From assembly GCF_000002865.3 (NCBI RefSeq), contig NW_001865043.1, positions 226,052 to 290,051 on the forward strand: a stretch of 64,000 bases of DNA. Direction: 5' to 3'. Below the pieces are notes generated by a model that made no database searches, was not told the DNA's origin, and saw only the letters and a program-made list of their open reading frames with translations. This DNA comes from Monosiga brevicollis MX1 (Eukaryota > Opisthokonta > Choanoflagellata > Craspedida > Salpingoecidae). The translations under genes and the position numbers were made by a program. This document shows positions 56,580-64,000 of this stretch, piece by piece; within the stretch, counting starts at the first letter, position 1; every line of letters begins with the position of its first letter.

Positions 56580-59500
56580 CTACAGACCAAAACTGGAGGG
56601 CTCGTTCGCTGCCAGCTCATCCGTGGCCAAGCTGGCAGAGCATGCTGCGGTGGGCTCTGTCGTGTGCATGAACGGGGCAAGCGTCTGGCGCGACCACAAC
56701 CCAACACCATTTTGGGTGGCCACAGAGACATGGTAGTGCTCGCCTTCCATGGCCAACGGAATCGTTACTCGCGCTGGTGGCAAGAGCGCATCGTGGTTCA
56801 CCGTCTGCTCCACGCCCGTGCCATTGATGGTGATGCGTACTGCTACCACACCCGACTCGGGGTCAGAGCTGGCCCAGCTTACCCACACTGTCTGCAAATT
56901 TCCACATAACGTGTGTTGATGCGTATAGCGCGCCGCGCCGTCCGGTGTCACCGTTACGTCACTCAGCAGTGGGGGGGTGCGATCTACCGTGAAGGTCTGC
57001 GCTGCCGCCAGCTCATGACCGTGGGTATCCGTGAATCGCACGCGCACGCAGCCAGCAGCAACATCCGACGTGTTGAGCACACCCGCTGCCACCGGCAGCT
57101 CGAGAGCGTCTGGGGCCACCTCGGCCCACGCGGCGAGCTCACAATCATCGCACGAGCTGCCCACGCAGAGCTCACCCACCAGTGGCGAGGCATCGTGGAC
57201 TTCGGCCGATAGCTGAACTGAGAAACCGAGCGGCCCAACCACGCCGTGCGGGGCCCCATGCGGACTGATCACATCCAGATCAAGGGCAGCAGAAGGCGCT
57301 ACCGAAGGCGCAGCTGTGTCCACTGTGTACACAGCCGAAATGACCGACGACGGCGCACCTGCGCCGTTGATCGCCCGGACCACGCAGTAGACAAGACCGC
57401 CGGGGCCAAGACCTCGCTGAGCACCCACCACATCTCTGACGCGGCACACCTCACTCGTGGCCACACTCGCGTTGACCGGCAGTGGTTGCCACACCTCGTG
57501 ACATGCGGCACATGCGGCCACGCTGTACTCGAGGCGCAGCAGTCCCGACTCTGGGTCTTGAGCGTCTCCTGTCAAGCTACAATGAGGTGCCCCAGCCGAA
57601 GCTACTGTGACAGGGCAGGTCAGCTTGAGCGTGTCTTGTGCTGGTGCCGTCAGGTCCACCCCGCGCAGTGCTCGTTTGGTTGGCGGGCAGGCTCGGCCAT
57701 CCGCCAGAACTGGCACCACCTGCACTTCCAACCCGCTGGGGCGCGTAGCCTGCATGCTGTCGTCCAACTCGACGTGAGCACTGAGCAAGTGTGGCGTGAC
57801 CTGTTCTTGAGTGACCAGCGCCACCCCGGTGTTGCTTTCCACCACGCTCCAGCGCATAAATTTGACGTAGGATGGGTCAGCTAAGTCGACCACAACGCGG
57901 TGCTCACGCCCCAGGTAGTCCAGGTCCATGCCGTGGTTGGTCTCGATGGAGACTACCGTCACATCGCAGCCCCGGGTCAAAAAGACAGGACGCGAGCGCT
58001 GCGTCGCACACAGCGTCGCACGTAGACAGCATGTTTGCTCAAAGTACACGGGAACCACGCCGGGCATGGTTGCATTGGGGTCCAATTCCGCAGGGAACTG
58101 CGCCAGTGTCGTGTTAAGCAGCAGTGTGCTCGACAACACGGTCTCTCCCTGCACCCAGCGCGCAGCGTTGGTCGACGGCAATCGCCCAACGTTAGTACAG
58201 CTGGCATATGACCCTGCCAGCAGGTCTCCCGGTACCGCCAGGCACGGTTTTTGCAGGTCTAAACACCGTGCCACTGTAGGCTTCTCCAGCAAAGGCTTAA
58301 TGTCCGAGTAAAACTCGGTCGATTCAGTGAAAGAAGCCACCTGACCGGAGCGGGACGCCACCAATGCCTGGCAGTGGTACGCCACGCCGGCCTCAGCGCT
58401 CGTGCGCACTTCGAGGGCCACCGCTGCCTCCATGGTGGCTGCTGAACCCGTGACGTTGTCTGAAGCCAAGTCCAGGTCCAGGTCGGACCACAGCAGCAAG
58501 GTAAGGTCCTGCAGTCCACTGGCAGCCGTCGGTGCCCCAGCAAGACGGCACACCACGTCACCAGCCAGGTAGTCAAATGTGACGTTGACGGGCGCTTGGC
58601 CCTCGGGTTGCGCGAGTACTGGTGCCGCAGTGTCCACAGTCACGTGCACCAACGGTGCCACGACCGACTGCCCAAAGCCATCAAACACCTCCAGCCGCAA
58701 GGGGACGGTCTGTCCATCCAGGGCTGCGGGCAGTGGCACGGAAAAGCTGTTGAGAAGTGACGTCTGACCTGTACTCGTTATGGTGGCTGCCTCCGCGTCA
58801 GCATCGGGATCGGCGGTGGAGTCGTTGGTCGAGGGCTGGAATGCCACCACACTGTACTCAAACGGCCAGCTGCGGCATGCCGGGTTGACCGCCACGTACA
58901 CTTCGGCGCGCAGCGCATTCAAAAACAGGCCCTGAGCAGCGTTGTTGACCTGCAAGTCAAACGTGCAAGCTGCCAGGTCGTAACTTTGCGTAAAAACATT
59001 GACCACGTCACCACACTCCACCTCGTCCGCGTTGTCCGCAGTCGCGCCACGCTCACAGCACCGGGAAACGTACAATGCATTTGTGTTGTGGGGCTCCGCC
59101 AAGACAGGAGTGCCTTCGTTCAACACTTCCCACCTGGGAAGTGTACCCTCTGACTCGGAGGAAGTGGACAGGACCTCTCGCCGAAGCATACGCAGAGGGA
59201 GCGTGGCAGGGCACTCGTCAAATTCAAAAGGCACGGCCTGGCCCGCCAGCACGACGCACGGCGAGCTGGTGCATTCCTGAACATAAAAGACGCGCGTCTG
59301 CGCGGCGCTGTAGCTAGCCACGATGTTTGCAGTCGGGGTGTACGTTGTCGATTGTTGTAGCACATTGCCAGCTGTATCCGAAATCTCCAGCGAGCAGGAC
59401 ATTTGTCGCACAACGGTCCGTGGAATCGAGGCCGTCAGAGTCATGTTGACGGGCGCGTCCATGACAGCAACGGTGGTGCTCTCCGTGCCCAATTCAACCA

Positions 59501-62500
59501 TCGGGCTGGTGACAGCCATGCGCAGCGTCACCCTGAAGGCATCGCCCAGTCCATCGCTAGGAGGAACAAAGGCTACATCCGCAGTACACTGGCTCAGACC
59601 TGACCCCGAGGGGCGTGCCACGGGGAAGATGAGATTCACAGCGTTGACCTCCGGAGCCACGGCATCCAACACCAAGGGAGCACTGTCCACTTCGAGTTGC
59701 TGGCCCTGAAAGCCTCGGACAGTGACGCGAAGACGATAGCGCTGGCCGACAGACATGCTCAGCGCCAGCGTCTCGCGCTGCATCAACTCACAAGCCGTTG
59801 CATTACCCGCAACCTGTCCGGTGGCGTCGTCGATCAAGGCGGCGTGCACGTCGCGTACCACGCCCGTGTCCTCCGACTCGAGCTGCACTGTAAACGAGAT
59901 TGCTGGCGTCAAAAGGCGGTAAACGTCCGCAAAACTAGCTTCATGCACCTGTAACTCAACCTCGGGAAGGGAGTCTGGCCGCAGCACCACCGGTTCGCCC
60001 AGCACCGTGCTGCAGAAGCCGAGTTCGTTGCAGACAGTCCAGCGCGCGAAGATGACGGCGGACAGTGGGATGACGTCCAGCTCCACGATCACGTCAACTT
60101 GATGCGAGGCCAGCGCACGACCACGCCGGGTGAAGATGACCTCATCGTGTTCAGCTCCGGAAGTAGCACCACTCTGCGTAGCACTGCTCGCGCTCGGGCG
60201 CACAAGGTCGAGCGTCCAGGCGTGGTAACGATCGTCTGCGAGAGGCGTGTAGTCCGTGGATAGAATGGAAAAGGTAATGGCCTCTTCGCTCACCTGCGTC
60301 TCTTTGAGCTCGACTACAGGCTGGGTCGAGTCAATGTAGACGGCTGGGTGGCAGAAGCGCGCTTCATTACCCAGGCGATCCAGGACCAGCAGCCACACAA
60401 AGAGTGGTGCATGGTGAGGCGCACTGGTAATGTTGAGCGTACCGTTGCGCTCCAGATACAGGTCAACTGCTGTGACACTGGGCAAGAAGCAGTCGCCACC
60501 CATACCCACCACGGCGCTTGACAGTCCCACACCCGACGCGTCGGTGGCCGACCAGGCAAAGTCCAAAGCCCGGGGAGTCGTGATGATCGAGCCATTAAGG
60601 CCGGCAATGGAAAGAGCCAGGTCAGCGGGCGCTGCGGCATCCAGACGCCAGGGCTGTTGACGTGATGGTACCGTGCAGTGGCCATGGATATCGCAAGCTC
60701 GCAAGCGCAAGCAGCCCGCAACAGCAGCAACAGGCTGGGCTAGGTTGGCCGGCAGCGCGGTCCAAGGACCCTCGGTATGGCAGGGGCCTATCTCATACTT
60801 GGCAATGGCAGACAGCTCGTCCTGGTAGCCCCACACATCTAGTCGTAGCGTAGGCTGTGCAATCCAGGCCGTCCCGTCAAGCGTCACCGCGTCGCGTAGT
60901 GTGAAATCGCCGGCCGAAGGAGGCTGGACATCCACACGGAAGCCGCGGTTGAAGGCGGTGGTGCTGACACCGGCGCGTGTTGTGCCCACCACAGCGGCAT
61001 ACAGCAACGTTCCTCCAGGCATGGCCACGGTGACATCATAGCAGCCAGCCGTTGTGACTTGACGGCTGCTGCCCAGCATGACTAGCGTGGAGTTACTCGT
61101 CGAGACTGCGAGCTTGTAGGCATGCATTCCGCTGTGCGCACTGACAAAAGCATCCAAGCAGATGGTGACCTGGTCGTCACGTCCGATAACAGGTAGATCA
61201 GCTCGGCGCGATACGAAAACAGCACCGGCCACGGGCGCGATCGAGTCGATCAGTGCGGGTGAGGAGGTGGTAATGCTGGAAAGGCGACCCACGTTGTCCT
61301 TGGCTCGCACATGTGCGCACACCGTGGCACCATCGGGCAGGTTCAGGTCTTGTGCTAGCATGGACAAGGTGCTCGGAGTCAAGTTGAACCAAGTCATGTA
61401 CTTGGTCAAGACACCTGCCGCGCCACAATCCCCCAAGGCCACCTGATAGGCGGCGAGGCCTGAATGCTGGTCTGAGCCCGCGGTAAACGCCACGTTGATG
61501 GCAGCGGTCGCAGATTGATATGCGGTGCTATCCCCCAACGTGACTGAGCCGGGCCGCGATGGATTCACACCGTCAACACGTACGGCAGCGCTCGTGCACA
61601 CGCGTTCGTTGCCGGCACGATCCACCACGCTCAGTTGTGCCGTGTAGGCCACCCCGGTTTGCAAAGTGAAGCAGCTAGTCCAGGTGGCTACTGGCTGTGA
61701 CTTGACGTCCACGTGAGCACCGCTGTTGTAATTGAGCGTTAGTTGCGAGATTCCGCTGCCCGCGTCCACCAGGCCGCTCAGGGCCAGTTGAAGGCAGCTC
61801 GTATCCGATTGCCATTGCTGATCTGGTGAGTCTGAGCTAGGCACGAGGGTGCAGGGCTGCGGAGCCACGGTATCAACAAAGACGCTGGTTGATACAAAAC
61901 CATCATCTTCGTGCCCGGCATTGTCCTCGACGCGCAGTTGAACGGCATAGCGCTTGTAGTTGGACAGGGTCAAACCAGTGAGCTCGTTGCTTCCGGGCTG
62001 AACCACGCGATAAGCGGCTGCTTCAGCCACAAAGGCGTCAATCTCGTCGACCTCAATGACGCGGGCATAATAGGCCCGCACGCCCGAACCTGCACCGTCT
62101 GACGCCGTGGGCACATTGATTGTAAGAGCGTTGGTCTTCTTGACAAAGCCAGCCGTCGGCGTCGTAATACTGGGATCGTCCACCGATGGGGCACGGAAGT
62201 CAGCAAGAGCAGCATCAGCAGTGACGGTTGTGGAGAGGCCTGCCGGGTTGGCGGCGCGAATCTGCACGGTGTACCAAGAGCCGTGCTCCAGGATGGTGGG
62301 CGTGCTTAGCACATAGCCCGGGAGATTCGGGTCCACATCGACCGCAGCCCAGGGCCAGGGGCAGGATGTTGTTGCCCCGGAAGCAGCTGCATTGCACATG
62401 CGCCACTCAAAGGACAGGGCGGTGGGTGGCAAACGCAGGTTGCTGTCGCTAAAGCCCGAAATGTTGACGCGCAACATGTCGTCGGCAAGCAGGTGGGCAG

Positions 62501-63872
62501 GGAGTGTGACCGTGCCGGCCACTGGGGCCTGTGAAAGAATCTGAAAGTCACTTGTGGTGACGGTTCGCACGTTGCCGGCCTTGTCTGAGGCGCTCAGGCG
62601 AGCCTGTAGTGCGTCTGTTGCCTGGAAGTTGCCCGTCACACTCACTTGCACTGTCTGCCCCACATTGGTCAGGGTGGCACTGCCCAAGGCCGATGTGGTG
62701 CCAGTCTTGACGATGGACACGGTAACAGATTGCAGACCACTGATGCTGTCCAGGCATTCATATGTGACGGGCACGGTGGTAGAGGCGGTGTAGGCGCCGG
62801 TTATACCGAGGCTCAGCGTACAGGCTGGAGCAGTGCGATCTACGACCACAACATGAGAGCAGACCCGTTGCTGCACCGTGTACTGCGAGGATTTGGCGGG
62901 CTGCATGCTCCGGAAGCGAACGACGGGGGTGTAGCGGCCCTCGCTGCCGGCCGTGAGAGCGACACTGGTGGCCTGGCCTGAGTTGATGGTCTTGCTCACC
63001 GCAGCGCTCAGGTCGGCCGTGCTGACGTCGGTAGGCGCACAGGGGGCTTCGTGTGCAACCAAAGCAACGCTGGCTGTCATCGTGCCGCACGCCACCGAGG
63101 CAGTGACGCTGGCAGTCACGGCGGTTCCCTTGACGTAGAGCACCTTTTGGGAGCTTTCGGTCTGTTGGCCCGAGAGAGAAAAGTAGTTGGCACCGATAGA
63201 GACGACAGGGTTCGTAAAGGCATCGGCCGGGCAAGACGGCCCGCTGCCGGGGCAGTATTCGGCGGCGTCGCACACGTCAGTCGAGGCGCGACAGCGGGTG
63301 GAGCTGGGGTAGTAGGTGCGCGTGCACGATCCATCGCCCACCGACTGGGGAGGATCCTCGCAATTTTGTCGGGTAGGGCAGGTCACGGGGTCGCCAAAGC
63401 AAACACCTTGCGCCGTGCACACGTCCCACATGCCATTGGGCGCTCCCACCACGGGGGACGCCGTCCAGGCGTTGTTGTCCGTGCAAGGGGTGCCCGTGCG
63501 CGCGGTCCAAGAAGTGGTATCTCCACGCGCAATCGCGTAAACATCGCATCGCAGGCAGTAATTGCTGGGATTGACGCTGTTGTGCGCGTAGACAGTGCCC
63601 CCGATTTTACAGGCAAAGTTGCCGCTGGCATCGTAAGCAATGCGATCGGCCAGGCTGGACTTGATTCGACAGTCGTTGGGCGGGGCTGAGCCCGTGCAAC
63701 TCTCAAAGGTGCTATCACAGACAGCTTCACTCGCCACACATTGGCCCGTTGTCGTGCAGCGTGGGTTGTACAAACACGGGTTATTGTGAGCGTTTTGCTC
63801 GGTCACGCAGCGCGAGTTATCATTGGGCGTTGGCGTCCAATCGATAGCCGTGCTGCTGGGATCGCATTTCTA
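56580..63872 (-). CDS. giant extracellular repeat protein with disintegrin-like cysteine motif (5' end outside window)
   Basis: A single exon of about 7.3 kb (over 2,400 residues) on the minus strand, entered through an acceptor at about 63873 (KCDPSSTAIDWTPTPNDNSR) and ending EPSSFGL-stop at 56580. The N-terminal part is cysteine-rich. CRASTDVCDAAEYC and PGSGPSCPADAF resemble the core of ADAM disintegrin/cysteine-rich regions, with no metalloprotease visible. The remainder has at least twelve beta-sandwich-like units, each opening with a hydrophobic-D-x2-x-P motif: VVDRTAPACTLSL, VDTVAPQPC, VDGVNPSRPG, IDSIAPVAGA, VDVQPPSAGD, IDSTQPVVEL, VDTAAPVLAQ, VDLTAPAQDT, VDTAAPSVAP, VDRTPPLLSD. Such units occur in bacterial-type Ig-like adhesins. 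No membrane span at the C-terminus, so secreted or anchored elsewhere. A possible alternative donor lies at TTTTG|GTCTGT by the stop. Confidence 0.8.
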
Positions 63873-63970
63873 TCATCCAGTTTAATACAACAATGAGGCA
63901 TGCAGCTCGACATGAGTGAGCGTCATATGACAAGCTGCAAATGACTTGACCAACAGGGTTTGAACGAAGC

Positions 63971-63994
63971 GGGGGGGGGGGGGGGGGGGGGGGG
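63971..63994 (+). repeat. poly-G tract
   Basis: About 24 G residues at the right edge, in a probable intron of the giant gene; a likely sequencing or assembly weak point. Confidence 0.9.
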
Positions 63995-64000
63995 AAAAAA

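Overview
This is nuclear DNA from a eukaryote with dense, intron-rich genes. Most genes have several short introns (roughly 60-250 bases) with GT-AG borders, and spacing between genes is small. The gene set points to a unicellular relative of animals, most likely a choanoflagellate of the Monosiga type. It includes a p85-type PI3-kinase regulatory subunit with two SH2 domains, flagellar genes (a QRICH2/DUF4795 protein and DNAAF11/LRRC6), LARP7, calreticulin with KDEL, and a very large secreted protein with a disintegrin-like cysteine motif. The organism is an inference from gene content; no rRNA or other marker gene is present.

Layout. 0-6.1 kb: the 3' part of TAMM41 (+), a DUF4795 coiled-coil protein (-) running into an assembly gap of Ns (4213-4978) beside a (TC)n tract, then RPS15A (+). 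6.5-9 kb: a small acidic protein (-), a small one-pass membrane protein (+) and an unrecognised gene (-). 9.8-12.4 kb: a cytochrome P450 (+). 12.6-17.3 kb: LARP7 (-), minisatellites, and an intronless macrodomain poly(ADP-ribose) glycohydrolase (-). 18.7-31.1 kb: four RING genes (two +, two - that are tandem paralogues), thymidine phosphorylase (-) and a LIM-like protein (-). 32.6-41.1 kb: DNAAF11 (-), a mitochondrial adenylate kinase (+), an F-box/LRR protein (-) and calreticulin (-). 42-46.9 kb: a possible Lines homologue (+), RBX1 (-) and a divergent actin-related protein (+). 48.1-54 kb: the p85-like gene (-) and an unknown gene (+). 54.6-63.9 kb: a lipocalin (-) and the 7.2-kb single-exon cell-surface or secreted protein (-), which continues beyond the right edge.

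The neighbours do not form a pathway or operon; this is a normal eukaryotic mixture of housekeeping, signalling, ubiquitin and flagellar genes. Ubiquitin ligase parts are frequent: four RING genes, RBX1 and an F-box protein. The most novel items are the p85-like protein with two C1-like zinc modules flanking a SAM domain between its SH3 and RhoGAP-like regions; the tandem RING genes that each carry a C-terminal PTB/PH-like region and share two intron positions; a 13-base last coding exon in RBX1; a probable GC-AG intron in the P450; and pyrimidine (CT)n tracts lying mostly on the sense strand near gene starts.

Exon borders were read by eye from splice signals, reading frame and family similarity. 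Gene spans are coding spans (start to stop codon); UTRs were not determined.
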